DNA from: Fistularia commersonii
Lineage: Eukaryota; Chordata; Actinopteri; Syngnathiformes; Fistulariidae
Assembly (NCBI GenBank): GCA_037954325.1
Contig: JBBMNZ010000014.1
Span: forward strand, 14,585,956-14,649,955
Direction: 5' to 3'
Length of the DNA stretch: 64,000 nt
Below are positions 1-11,710 of the stretch, in pieces (within the stretch, counting starts at the first letter, position 1; the number at the start of each line of letters is the position of its first letter). Below the pieces are notes generated by a model. The model was given only the letters and a program-made list of their open reading frames with translations, was not told the origin of the DNA and ran no database searches. The translations under genes were made by a program, and so were the position numbers.

Positions 1-909
1 TTTGTTCAAGAGCTGGCTGGTGCAGGTCACCTGTTTTGCAGATTTAAGAAAACAATACTTGTGGTGTGTATTCTATTCAGAGTCTGTAGTTTGCAGAATT
101 TTGAGCCCATAAGCCAGCAGAGACTTCACCGTTGCTTCTTTTTTTAATCATGTTTGATTATAGAAGACGAGCAGATAGCTAAGGCCAATAGTTCACTCTT
201 TTTTTTTTTTGCTTATTATTGTGGATGTGTTAAATCCCACACTTGAACAAATATTAGCACAGAAAATATGTCTGTGATTGTTGTCAAAGGCTGCAACATT
301 TCCAGAGAATTTGATGAAAATGTAAATACAAAAATGTAAAAAAAAACAAAAAGTAAAATTACACAATAAGGGGTGGATATATTTATTGTTGCTCTAACTT
401 TAAGCTGCTCTTCCTGATGAAAAGTAACAGCTCATTTACTGCTAGATACTTTAAATAAAATGAAAGTCATACATAACTGCAAATCAAAAATCCTGGGAGT
501 GCTTCGGCTATATGTCGGGATTTGGATAGGGGTGAATTTTGATGGAGATCATGTTGAAGTTAGTGAACCAACACTGATAATATTTTATTCAGTGCACAGG
601 AACAGAAGTGTAAGACAAAGATCAGAGAGCCTGGTGAGATGAATGCTAACCCTGGTAGCTTACAGGGCACACTGACTCCGCTGTTACAACCACCAGTTCA
701 CAAGCCCGCTGCTTGACCACCAGATTAGTTTTTCATTATTAAAGCACTAACCCTCTTGTGTGGTTTTCAGAAAATTCGTCCTGACAGATCTGGTTGGGCA
801 GGTAAAAACATTCTGCTCCAACCCCCCTTTGTGAGGGGAGGCCATTATAATGGGATCTTTACTTTTAATCCTGATAGGCCTGGAAACCACAACTTATTTT
901 TTTCATTAT
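1..909. other. Intergenic DNA, nothing recognised
   Basis: AT-rich sequence with short A and T runs. No open frame with homology, no splice-like exon and no recognisable transposon was seen. It precedes a degraded dispersed repeat and the krt8 promoter. Confidence 0.5.
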
Positions 910-1166
910 TAATATTGTTTTCGTAGCGCTTATACCTCATAACAAGAGAGACTCCGGTCCGATTCAGGTACGGGGGATTTCTGCGTTTCTCCCATAGTCT
1001 GAAAAAAACGCAGAAGGTTAATTTAAAAATAATTTGAATATTACCCAGATGTGTGTATGAGAGGGTGAATGGTTATTTTTCTTTATGTGTGGCCCTGCGA
1101 TCAACTCATGACTGGTACAGGCTGTACCCCGCCTCTCGCCCAATTACAGCTGGGATAAGTGTAAAT
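910..1166 (+). repeat. Degraded dispersed fish repeat (tRNA-like head family)
   Basis: The order of landmarks matches the other copies in this window: a TTCGATTCC-like box (here TCCGATTCAGG), a TTTCTC...CAGTC-like stretch, then 'gtgtgtatgagagggtgaatgg', 'gtggccctgcgat', 'gtaccccgcctctcgccc' and 'cagctgggat' in short pieces. It is heavily mutated. I cannot assign a Repbase name without a search. Confidence 0.6.
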
Positions 1167-1353
1167 TAATGTTACCAGTTCCTTAGGGGATCTGTCGTTT
1201 TAAGGAATAATGAAGGAAACCTGCTGCTGGCTGTTGCTGTGTGTATATTTCAATTAGCAGTACAGATACAGCGCTTCATTGCTGAAATAGGTTTTTCACT
1301 TACATTTTAATGTAAATGTCTCACCATTAATTACATGTTTACATGCCACCAGT

Positions 1354-1356
<3 letters not shown>

Positions 1357-1420
<64 letters not shown>
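1357..1420. repeat. (AC)n microsatellite, about 64 bp
   Basis: Uninterrupted AC dinucleotides, about 440 bp upstream of the krt8 start codon. Length is likely to be polymorphic. Confidence 0.97.
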
Positions 1421-1422
<2 letters not shown>

Positions 1423-1680
1423 GGCATAAGTTACATCACTACTGGTGGAAGTGGTTGTTTTTTCAATGCACCGGAATGCCAATGCATGTATTAATACTCT
1501 TACTTATTTTGACAAAAAAGAACAGAAGAAAGTAAGAGATGTAATGATCCCATCATAAGACATGCTTTTCTCCGACAACCGCGTCTTTAAAAAAGGCAGG
1601 TAATGGTTTTCATTGTGTGGGCAATGTGTCATGGCAGTGTAATATTACAGTCCTGCCTCCTATCTCTTGCCCCAGCCTGC

Positions 1681-1745
1681 AGCCAATGACAGTCCACCAC
1701 AGTCCCCTCCCACATAAACTAGCAGTTAAAAACTCCTCACTAGTT
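1681..1745 (+). promoter_or_regulatory. Candidate krt8 core promoter (CCAAT and TATA-like boxes)
   Basis: AGCCAATGAC at 1681-1690 is a CCAAT box. A C-rich Sp1-like stretch follows at 1701-1711, then CATAAACTA at about 1712-1720 as a TATA-like element. The spacing predicts transcription from about 1740, leaving a 5' UTR of about 120 bases before the ATG at 1863. An alternative upstream TTTAAAAAA at about 1585 would give a longer leader. Positions are inferred from motifs only. Confidence 0.45.
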
Positions 1746-1862
1746 TCAACTTCTCCTATCCTCTCCGGTCTCCCCTCTGCTGGCCTGCCTGCCTCACCAA
1801 CTCAACCAGTCTGTGTGACCTTCCAAGACTTCACCCCAAAGAAAACTAATCCAGATTCCAGG

Positions 1863-4800
1863 ATGAGCACCAAGACCTCATACACTATCAAGACTTCCTC
1901 CTCTGGCCCAAGGTCCTTCAGCAGCAGCTCCTATGCAGGACCTGGCGGTATCACCAGCCGCAAGAGCTATAGTGTCAGAAGTTCCTTTGGAGGTTCCAGC
2001 AGGGGAATCGGAGGAGGAGGCATCCTCAGCAGCACTTCCTATGGCTTGTCCTCCAGCATGGGTGGCGCAGGCATGGGTTACGGCTCGGGATTTGGTGGCA
2101 TGGGGGTTCAGGCCCCTATCACCGCTGTCACTGTGAACAAGAGCCTGCTGACACCCCTCAACCTTGAGATTGACCCCACCATCCAAGCTGTCCGCACACA
2201 GGAGAAGGAACAGATCAAGACCCTCAATAATCGTTTTGCCTCCTTCATTGACAAGGTAAGATCTTGAATTAAAGGGCAGATACTTATCTGTGTGTGTGTG
2301 AGTGTGTGCACGCGTGTGTGCTGGGAGAAAGGCCTTTGGTAGTTCCATAGTAATCAAAAAAAATGAGTCTCTGGTTGATTGTTTTGTAATTTTTGATCGA
2401 TATGTCTGTCACATGGCCTGTACTATTGGACACTTAATTACTATATGGAGGATGTTGTGGTCCTCTGTCTGCTTTTGTCAACTCCCAATAATGTAGTGAT
2501 AAAGATGAATGTGTATACAGCTGTGTACAGGTTTCATTTTACATTGATGAAAGTCAGCGTGCCAAACAGAGAGAATGAGAAAAACAAAGACAGACGGAAA
2601 GAGAAAGAGAGAGAAAGATAGCAAAGGGTGTGTCAGGTCAGAGCTCAGAGCTTGTGATACGAGTTACCTTGGGAATGGTCCCTCCCTTAGATGGGGTGCG
2701 GCTTTTTCTGCTGGACTGATGGCCCCCACCCCTCTAGAATGCAAATACATTCAATTCAGACTGCTGGTGTCCAAAGCTTACTGATGGCATATTGATGTAA
2801 TTAAACTGGAGAGAATATGGATAGATAAGTTTACAAATTGATTAAATCACCAACAATGCTCAGTGTTTGTAGATGAGTGTATTTGTGCTTCAAGGCCTCA
2901 GTAGTGGGTTAATATTTAAAAAGGCCAGCTGGTTTCACGTTCTGGTCGACAGCTACATGTAAGGCTCTCTCTCTCCCCCAACAGGCGTATCGAGGGCCAT
3001 TTTCATTTTTATTTTCAGGCATCGATGCACAACAGATAAACCATACTTTATTCTTTCTGGCAAACTGTTTTTGAGCACTTCATATGGATCAAGTGCACTT
3101 TACATGAGATCTCCAACAGAGCACATATCTGCTTTCACAACTTTGCATCCCCCCCCAACTAATAAGTCAACTCTGAATTCCTATTGCTTTTGAATTAGTA
3201 TTATCTCCCTCTTCTAGCTTTTGTCACACCTTTAGTGTGGATAAATATTTAACTTTCCCAGGCTGCCTGTAGATGAAACTTGACATCAACCCCACCCCAC
3301 CCCACCCCCCTCTTTTCTGTGCTGGGGCCCAATGTATAAAAACAGGAAGGCGGAATGGAGAAGGGTTAATGTGCCCTATTCCGCCATTAACATCAATGGC
3401 TTTTTCCAACCTTGTCTTGCCCCCCCCCCATCTGCCTCCTGTCAGGATGCACATACGTCATGCCTTCCTTTGGAAAAGCACAGCAGGTCTGGAAAAATGG
3501 CCAACAGTGGCCAGCAAGGCCCCAAATATAGATGAGAAAAAACAAAGTCTCTACATGGTGAACGAGAAAGGTTGATTCCCCATGGGTGATTTGTGTGGAA
3601 TTCTCGAGACTGTTACATCAGAGCTGACTTCAGTGACATAATTCTGAAATCTGATTGAAATGAATCTATATTTTCTAGTCCAACTGCCTGAATGCTCTCT
3701 CATCACATACTTCTGTCTCCACAACTTCAGGTCCGTTTCCTGGAGCAGCAGAACAAAATGCTGGAGACCAAGTGGAACCTGCTGCAGGGACAGACCACCA
3801 CCAGATCAAACATTGACGCCATGTTTGAGGCCTACATTGCCAACCTGCGTAGACAGCTGGACAGCCTGGGCAATGACAAGATGAAACTGGAGGCTGACCT
3901 ATACAATATGCAGGGCCTGGTGGAGGACTTCAAGAATAAGTGAGTGTGAGGATATGCTGTTATGTACAGCTGTAAGGTGTAGCCCTAACTATCCTATTAC
4001 TGTACTCCTTCAAGAAATAGATGCGCCATTTACACCAGAGCAAATTCACAAATCTTTTACTCAGATGTATGCAGTAAGATCTGTTCTGCCCTACATTGTG
4101 TAAATCTTTTTGGAGACTACTCCCAACATTTGTTCCTTGTTTTGCGTCATGCAAACTCAAGAGAATTACAACACCGAGGAAGCATGTACTAAACACCCGC
4201 TACATTACGAGAGGTGAAACTAATGTCTTTACCCAGTTGTCTAGAGCAAAACTGTGTGTAGTTTACACAAACACACTGCAAACACTACAGGTTCTCCAAC
4301 CAAAACAGGTGCATGCGTGTTTGATGCACACAAAACCAGTGCCTCAAGGAAGAATAGTCAGATGCACTTCTTGGCTCTGTGCCTCAGACAAGCAAGGGGG
4401 AGGGAGTGATGAGACTGAATGATGGATAACTTGCACCGCCTAGTGTTACTTATGTGCACATACTGCTCAAGTTAGACAGGGACGTGAGGATAATTTTTCT
4501 GAATATTTGATATCTAACTGACTTTTTCCTCCTATCAGGTATGAAGATGAGATCAATAAGCGCACAGAGTGTGAGAATGACTTTGTGCTTATTAAGAAGG
4601 TAATAGGATTTCACAGTCAGACAGCATTGTCTTTTCACATTACATATTTCATCTGATTTTCTTTTTTTTTTCTTGTTTTTGTTTTTCCAATTTTTTCTAA
4701 TGACATGTTTTACTGTTTCCAGGATGTGGATGAAGCCTACATGCTTAAGGTTGAGCTGGAAGCCAAGCTGGAGAGCCTCACAGATGAGATCAACTTCCTC

Positions 4801-6082
4801 AGGTCGATCTATGAGCAAGTATGTTCATCAGTGTTACAAGATGATTTATTTATTCATGATGTCTGTTGTGCCATTTTAATATTATTATTACCATATTGTT
4901 TTGCAATTTCACCATACATTTTCCACATTTGGTATTATTTCAATGGTTTTCTTCATAAGATGCAGTTTAAAGATGTGTATATTTTAATTCACCTTTTTTT
5001 GCTGCTATTCAGGAACTGCTAGAGCTGCAGAGCCAGATCAAGGACACCTCAGTCATTGTGGAGATGGACAACAGCCGCAACCTGGACATGGATTCCATTG
5101 TGGCCGAGGTGAAGGCTCAGTATGAGGATATTGCCAACCGCACCCGTGCTGAGGCAGAGATATGGTACAAGACCAAGGTATGTCTTGACGTTCACTTTGT
5201 TTTTCATTCTTTTTCGAAATGAGTGCATTCCCTAATAAGAACCATTCTCATTTGTAACTCATTACCTTACTCATTTGTTTTAGTATGAGGAGATGCAGAC
5301 ATCTGCCAACAGATATGGAGATGACCTGAGGGCAACCAGAACAGAGATCGCGGACCTCACACGTATTATCCAGAGATTGACATCAGAGATTGATTCTGTC
5401 AAAGGACAGGTATGATTAAACATCTTCAAGACCACAATATAAATGTAAGCGGTAAATAAATCAATTGAAGATAAACATAGAAAGAAGTCTTATTCTCAAA
5501 AATGTTCTCTCAGCGCGCCAACCTGGAGGCACAGATTGCAGAGGCTGAAGAGCGTGGTGAGCAGGCAGTGAGGGATGCCAAAGGCCGTATCAAGGACCTG
5601 GAAGATGCCTTGCAGAGAGCCAAGCAGGACATGGCCCGCCAGATCAGAGAATACCAGGACCTGATGAACGTCAAGCTGGCTCTGGACATTGAGATCGCCA
5701 CATACAGAAAGCTGCTGGAGGGAGAGGAGGACAGGCTGGCAAATGGCATTAAGGCTATCAACATTTCCCAACAGAGCAGTAAGTCCTCATCTGTCTAGTA
5801 TTTTTGTCTCTCCTCACTGGTTGAATTCTGTCAGATCCACTGACTGCCCCTCCTCTGTCAACAGCATCCTGGGGTTCCGGTTTCCCCATGGAGCATCTTA
5901 AGACCGGCGGCTACCAAAGCACCTACAGCAGTGGATACGGCAAAGGAGGCTTTGGTGTCAGCAGTAGTGGCAGCTCTGGTGGTTACAGCCAAAGCCAGAG
6001 CAAGAAGAACGTCGTAATCAAGATGATTGAGACCAAGGATGGCAGAGTGCTGTCTGAGTCCTCTGAGGTCATTCAGGATTGA
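1863..6082 (+). CDS. krt8: Type II keratin, keratin 8-like (8 coding exons)
   Basis: This encodes an intermediate-filament protein that pairs with a type I keratin in simple epithelia. Coding exons are 1863-2255, 3731-3939, 4539-4599, 4723-4818, 5013-5177, 5284-5409, 5514-5778 and 5865-6082, all with GT-AG introns and matching phases, giving 510 aa. The head is Ser/Gly-rich (1-110). The rod opens with LNNRFASFIDK|VRFLEQQN across the exon 1/2 joint. It closes with EYQDLMNVKLALDIEIATY and LLEGEE at about 396-422. The tail ends KKNVVIKMIETKDG and SSEVIQD, the signature of keratin 8 rather than epidermal keratins. The start is the ATG that opens with MSTKTSYT, as in fish krt8; an in-frame upstream ATG at 1617 lies in the presumed promoter. 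Exon 7 is 265 bases because the usual intron after the LLEGEE motif is absent, as in keratin 8 genes of other vertebrates. No frameshift or stop was seen. Confidence 0.95.
2256..3730 (+). other. krt8 intron 1 (1475 bases)
   Basis: This is the largest krt8 intron. It holds no recognisable transposon, but has a perfect octamer ATGCAAAT at 2739-2746, short C runs near 3150 and 3420, and pieces that look unusually complex (about 2640-2780 and 3430-3560). Mammalian keratin 8 and 18 genes carry first-intron enhancers, so regulatory content is plausible but not shown. Confidence 0.5.
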
Positions 6083-6647
6083 GCAATCTAGTTTAGCAGT
6101 GTAACAAAACTGCCTCCCCAGTAGTTATATACCCTCAGTTCATCACCCCTAATTTTTGAATTAACAAGTATGAAGTAAACCGCTTGCCAGGCACTCTCCC
6201 GTAGAACCTAAACATCCTTTTTTATGAAGCAATAACAGATCTTAACTCTACAGATAATCTGAAAGGGACCAAAGAATTTATTTTTATGTCTGATATCTGT
6301 ACAAAGTAAGTTTGAAGCACTGTCTCTGAAAGTGAGATAAAAACTTGGCAAAATACATAGAGAAAGAGAAAAAAATCCCCCTAAATATACGCAGCATTCC
6401 CAACAGGTGAAGGAGTGTTCCCTTCGAACCTATGTTGCCTCAGAAGGACAATGGAGTCGTCAGAGGAATGTGAATGTGCTGAAACAGTTTGTCAGTGTTG
6501 TTGGTCAACTAATGTCTTACAAAATGCCTGCTAGAGTAGGTAGTGCATGTCTTCCCTGTGCGTGTCCTGTAACCTAAAACGTGGACCTCTTAGGAGACAT
6601 GCTTACAAAATGCTGTTGTCCTAAGGTGCTGTTTCTGCTACCAAACC

Positions 6648-6653
6648 AATAAA
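6648..6653 (+). promoter_or_regulatory. krt8 polyadenylation signal AATAAA
   Basis: Canonical AATAAA, 566 bases after the krt8 stop codon, with a GT-rich stretch (gtgtatg) just after it. It predicts a 3' UTR of about 590 bases (6083 to about 6670). Confidence 0.75.
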
Positions 6654-6669
6654 ACGTGTATGAAAAAGG

Positions 6670-7229
6670 CTGCATTTGCATTCATTTGGAAGATCACAAC
6701 AAGAAAATTGAAATCTTTGATAATCTGATAATGAATTAAATTGAAACATTATTTAATTAACTAACTACACTGGATGCAATATTTGCTCTGTGTTTACAGC
6801 AATTTACAATTGTTTGCCATTTTCAGTAGCCTTGTTCGGTAGTGTAGGGTAATAAAATCCCTCTGAACAAATTCTAATAAAATATAGCTAAGAAGATATT
6901 CCACAATACACTTGTGAAAATAGATTACATACTAATAATACCTACAATATGCAAATGTATCAGGAATCCATCATGTATTTCACTCCTAGGTTATCTGTCA
7001 TTGAAGGCTGCCTGGCACAGTGACTTCTACATCACTGTATTTTACAGCTGCCACTCAACACCTAACTGTGACTTTGTTAGTGTGATGTCTGGCTTTCTGT
7101 CTTAACTATGACACATGTGAGACGAAGAGTGATGATGCAAAGACGGATGAAGCTCTCAAGCCAAGTGGGATATTTATTTTAAGTATGCAAAAGTACTACC
7201 GTGGAAGGGACTAAAGCTGCCTTTTGACC
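6670..7229. other. Intergenic DNA, nothing recognised
   Basis: AT-rich spacer after the krt8 3' end, with several stray AATAAA hexamers (for example near 6850 and 6880). No coding or repeat content was recognised. Confidence 0.5.
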
Positions 7230-7480
7230 ATTTTCTTCTTCCTCTTTTACTTGCTGCTACTCCCTTCAGGGTCACATCATTAAATCAGTTTCCTCCATCT
7301 AACCTTATTCTCTGTATCCTCTTTTCTCACACCAACTAAATCTCTATGGTCTTCCTCTCGACCTCCTGCCTTGCAGCTCCAAACCAAGCATCCGTCTACC
7401 ATTATAATCACTATCCCTCCCCTCTATGTGACAGAACCATCTCAGCAATACACAGTCAGTCTTAGATTCCAATTCCTGCT
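7230..7480 (-). mobile_element. RTE-like LINE, 3' fragment of ORF2
   Basis: Read on the minus strand, the sequence translates to a degraded copy of the ORF2 C-terminus, including RRMLGLELQGRRSRGRP. The same motif occurs in the better preserved copies at about 21040 and 46100 (RRMLELELPGRRS). It is truncated at both ends and frameshifted. Confidence 0.75.
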
Positions 7481-7589
7481 GCATCTGGTCTTTTGGGCAA
7501 CTGCATAGAAAGTCCTGCAGCATGATGACTGTGCATTTGTTGTGTGGTTTTTCGCTGACATAATTTTCAGCGAAAGGGTCTTGCAAGCC

Positions 7590-8235
7590 TTACAGTAATT
7601 AACCATAAGCACTTGGCTATAGACTTCAATTTACTAGATTTATCCTGAACATGGTACAAAAGAAACTACCTAGATTGGCAAAAATAAGTCTGTAAGTACA
7701 TCATTGGTAAATGCATACAGGCAAAAAGAACAAGGCAGACTGCAAGGGGCATCCCAGCCATCCTGCCTCTTTCTGAACTCCAGGGGGCCCTATAGTGCAT
7801 TTCGGGCCCTGGCATCCAAAATGTACTGATCACAGTCATCAGTAATCTGATGCTAGTAATGTTAATCATGTTTTAAATTAATTGAAATTCATCAAGGGGA
7901 TGAAAAAGGCATATTGAAGAGTCATTCTTTCACTTTCACGTTCCCATCCATGTGCTTGTTGAAACACTTATGGATAATTGTGTCAAGCAATTAATCAAGT
8001 CATTACTTTACATACCTACATACATCCACACACACCGTACATACATACAATGTGCATACATGCATTAAATATGAACATGGCAGGTTACAGGTGTAATAAA
8101 CTCAATTTGACACCAGGGGGAAGCATCTCATTATGAATTTGGTAGCCACAAAACGTTAGCGTTACACCCTGCTCAATACTTCTGCTATTATTGCTAACTA
8201 CAGTGCTTTAATTCATTATTTCTCATTTTTCTGTC
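7590..8235. other. Intergenic DNA, nothing recognised
   Basis: Mixed unique-looking sequence with a short TACA-rich patch near 8020-8065. No gene or named repeat was recognised. Confidence 0.45.
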
Positions 8236-8239
8236 ACAC

Positions 8240-8700
8240 CCCTCTTGGGGAGAATAACACATTTCGCGCCACCCCTCCCCACTACAAACATTTATTAACA
8301 TTTTCTGAAGAAATTTTCACAAATAGGGGTGATTGTTGCCGATATTCGGCACATTTTCGCTGAAAAACTCAAGCGGCTTATGTGCGCAATAGGGGTATAA
8401 TGTCTTTAAGTGGCGCCTTAATTTATTTGGCTTCATGCTGTCTGCTGCCAACATTTTTGGACACGGGAAACAATGCGGTCTTTACCGTCGTCAAGGTGAA
8501 GCCAAGCGCTACAAAGGCTTCGTCATATTTCCAAGTCTTAACTTTCGTTTGTCTCATAATCTCCGTCTCTCACCGCCTTTCCTGTCATCCCTGTAAAATA
8601 TTTTCCATGGCGTCTCCTGAGGATTTGTTCACTGCACTTCCTATTAAATAGGAACAAAGCGTAGAGTGCTGTCTACTGTGTGTGCGCATGCTCAGTACAA
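8240..8700. other. CpG-richer patch of unknown nature
   Basis: This patch has visibly more CpG dinucleotides than its flanks (TTCGCGCC, CCGTCGTC, AAGCGC). It includes an NRF1-like GCGCATGCTC at about 8684. An open frame (8382-8651, + strand) has no recognisable homology. It could be a promoter-associated island of an unseen transcript or an old DNA transposon; neither is supported further by the sequence. Confidence 0.3.
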
Positions 8701-9266
8701 ATAAAACAAAACAAAACAAACAAACAAACCCTACCACATAGAGCTAATACTAAACTCTAAGCATATTCCCCGGGGTCAAACGCGTCCCCCTGACGTCCTG
8801 TTGCGATACTACTTGAGAAGTGATGGTTTGATTTTACATTTTGAAAGGTTTTATAAGTTGCATTTGCTTCTCTTACACTATAATTTTCAATATGTATGAA
8901 CGAAGGTGTGGTTATTAGAATCGCTCGATGCAGTCCTGAGACTGGAGCTCCTGGGAGTTGATCTGAATGAATTGTCCACTTAGGATGAAATACAGGGTGT
9001 GACCCTGCAGTAACGTGTAGCTGCATGATCTAAAGTCTATGTAATTCTATTTGCAATCTTACCAGACCAGAAGGCAACAGAAACACAAAGATTTAGTAGG
9101 CTGTGAAAGGTTTTTACTTGTAGAGCACATTGGCCAAACAAAAACCCTTCGACTGAGGGCTTTGATTGAGGTAGTGTGCAAAATTAAATAGTATGTACCA
9201 AATAAAGTGTGAATCATGACAGTGTGATGAATAAAGAATTGACAACTTCTGACCTTTATTTTTCTA

Positions 9267-9340
9267 ACATTACTTTACATTACAGTCATTTGGCAGATGC
9301 TTTTATCCAAAGCGACTTACAAAAAGTGCAATTCTGAGTG
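9267..9340 (-). mobile_element. L2-like LINE (or L2-tailed SINE) 3' tail
   Basis: The minus strand carries the motif TAAGTCGCTTTGGATAAAAG followed by CATCTGCCAAATGACTGTAA and TGTAA units. The same motif ends the L2-like element at 15350-15815. The rest of the element is missing, as is usual for 5'-truncated insertions. Confidence 0.8.
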
Positions 9341-9483
9341 GCATCTGGGGAACATTTTACAGGGGGCTCATGGCTGAAATCCTGGGGTACTCATGCGCTA
9401 TCAAAGTCATCTGTGAAATGTGGTCCTTGAAATAGAACATATAAATTTAAATCCAACTCTAAAAGAGAGGGTGAATAATTCCA

Positions 9484-9760
9484 TTATTATCCACTTATCC
9501 AACTCAGAGGCAGGATACACTGTGTACTGGTCACCTGACAATTGCAGGACCACATAAACAGACAGACAACCCTTCACTCTCCCATTTGCACATCTGGCCA
9601 ATTTTCCCAAATTTTCCAATTACCCTGCTGCAATTTTTTGGACTGTGGGAGGAAACCAGAGAAAACCCACGCAGACAGCATCCAAACTCCACACAGAAAG
9701 GTTCCCTATCAAAAATGAATCAACTGAGCTGGGAGGCTGAAGCACTAACTAGTGCTTTAT
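9484..9760 (-). repeat. Dispersed fish repeat (tRNA-like head family)
   Basis: On the + strand it reads from 'ccacttatccaactcagagg' through 'ggtcacctgacaattgcagg' and 'tttggactgtgggaggaaac' to 'gaggctgaagcac'. This is the reverse of the family seen at 61835 and 56000. The copy is near full length but diverged. Confidence 0.75.
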
Positions 9761-10346
9761 TGTGCTGCTCTGTGAATATACATGTTAAAAACTTGATAAA
9801 CTTTAAAGCGTGCACTGGTAACAAAATATTCATGAAATCTGTCACCCTGATATAGAAATTTGGAAGATACTGGATATGCATGTAGCTGCAAAGATAATCT
9901 GTGCTCGGTATATACAACTATACAGCACAAGTTCAAAAGTGATACACACAGGTGATTATTCTTCCATCTTATGTATCCATCATGCAAACGCAATAGAACA
10001 TTACGAATACTGTTTTTTTGGTGTTGTTGTTGGTGGTGGTGTTGTGATGTTCTCTGCGGCTTAAATGGTGACAACAATATGATTTGTAGCTTTTGTACAT
10101 CTCACGTGCATCAGCTCAAGAGTACTTCCCTTTCCATTGTATGGTACCTGTATCAACTCTACTCCGTGCACAAGCAAGTCCCTCACAACACAAAGATGAT
10201 ATTTTAGCTTGTAATCAGTCTTTTGCATTACGTCACAAAGACGGAGAGATTCACAGGGTTTATAAAAACTAAATCATGATTATTGCTTGAACCTTTCATA
10301 CAGTGCATTGCAGTGACACAAGTCAAAATAAAGGAAATAAAAGGAA

Positions 10347-10390
<44 letters not shown>

Positions 10391-10450
10391 AATAAAATAA
10401 AATAAAATAAAATAAAATAAAATAAAATAAAATAAAATAAAATAAAATAA
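10347..10450. repeat. (AAAT)n/(AAAAT)n compound microsatellite
   Basis: AAAT units run to about 10391 and then change to AAAAT units up to 10450. This could be the decayed A-rich tail of a retroposon, but no body is recognisable upstream. Confidence 0.95.
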
Positions 10451-10699
10451 GAAAGGAAAAGAACAGCATCAAACTAAAACTGTATTAATCTCTTCTATTA
10501 TGAAATGTTGAAACAAAAGAAAGACAAAATCAATGTATAATCCCCTTCTCCTTCAATCTTGGGTCGTCTACTGGAAGCCATAAAGCTTGGAAATCTGCAC
10601 TGGATCCTTGCTTTTCCCAGAACTAAAATTTTCTTAACAATGATCTCCGATTTTCTTCCTGGAATCTGTTGGAGCCATTTTTCGGAGCCATTTGGAGCC

Positions 10700-10926
<227 letters not shown>

Positions 10927-10978
10927 TTAAATTGCATGTACCTTTACACATTTGTAACTGGGTCACATGGGACCATGG

Positions 10979-11128
10979 AGTACTCATGTGTGAGCGTTGT
11001 TGATTGTTATTATGTCACAATTTCTTTTAACTTTCACTCAATACATTTTCTACATGACCAATCTGGAATTCAGGGTGTGAAGTATTCCTTCAATTATATA
11101 CAACCAAACTGAATGGGCTCCAAACCCA
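10979..11128 (+). repeat. Direct repeat, copy 1 (pair with 12281-12461)
   Basis: It shares an ordered series of matches with 12281-12461: GTTATTATGTCA, TTTCTTTTAACTTTCACT, TCTGGAATTCA, TTATATACAACCA and CTCCAAACCCA. The copies differ by many substitutions and by an extra block of about 30 bases in copy 2. Their origin is unknown: decayed LTRs, a local duplication or two copies of a dispersed element are all possible. Confidence 0.75.
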
Positions 11129-11130
11129 TC

Positions 11131-11385
11131 CACCCCATGGGCCCTGTCACCAAGGAGCATTTTTATCACCTCGGCACCATCAACCCCAGAGAGACAGGAG
11201 AGCCCAGCAAAGTGTGACAACAGGAGATTGTCACACTCAAAAGGGAGATTCTGGGGGTCGTTCTCTATGGCCTTTCTGATCTCCTAAGCTCAAGTTTATG
11301 TCTCAGCGACCACCAACGCCACATTCTGCTTGACTTGCCGGTACCTGTCAGCTGTCTCCAGAGCTGAATTCTTCATAGGACTCCT
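11131..11385 (-). pseudogene. Unidentified coding relic with stops
   Basis: One minus-strand frame reads ETADRYRQVKQNVALVVAET, then three stops within five codons, then IRKAIENDPQNLPFEC and LLLSHFAGL and GVDGAEVIKMLLGDRAHG. The amino-acid composition looks like a real soluble protein rather than chance, and both parts lie in the same frame. I do not recognise the family. It could be a decayed gene, a retrocopy, or a fragment of a transposon protein. It lies between the two direct repeats. Confidence 0.35.
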
Positions 11386-11540
11386 TCAGCTCGACTGCAT
11401 CACTCACAAGTGGTGTCAAACATTAGTGGTATGTCATAGGCCAAAGCTCCATGCTGCTGCCACGAAAGAGAAAAAGCCCTTTTATGTTGTCACAGTCAGT
11501 TATATATACAGCATATCAGCAAAATTCAGTCACTGCATTT

Positions 11541-11710
11541 AAGCCATCATGGATGAACCATGAGCAGTAGAAAGCTACTTATCACAACAGGAGAGGAGTT
11601 AGGAGTTCAATGTCTTGCTCAGCAAGACTTCAACAGGTTAGGAGGAGAATGGGAATTGAACCAGGAATATTGTGTTCAAAGGCAACTTCCTGGGCCATAC
11701 CATAAAGTGT
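11541..11710 (-). mobile_element. Degraded tRNA-derived SINE
   Basis: It shares CATCATGGATGAACCATGAG and CAGTAGA with the clearer SINE copies at 37203-37421 and 44365-44576, and 'gtcttgctcagcaagac' and 'gggaattgaacc' in the expected order. The head is eroded. It is antisense to the + strand. Confidence 0.6.

Noticed and set aside
1878..2357. 159-residue minus-strand open frame over keratin exon 1
   Set aside because: Antisense shadow of a Ser/Gly-rich coding exon; no homology of its own.
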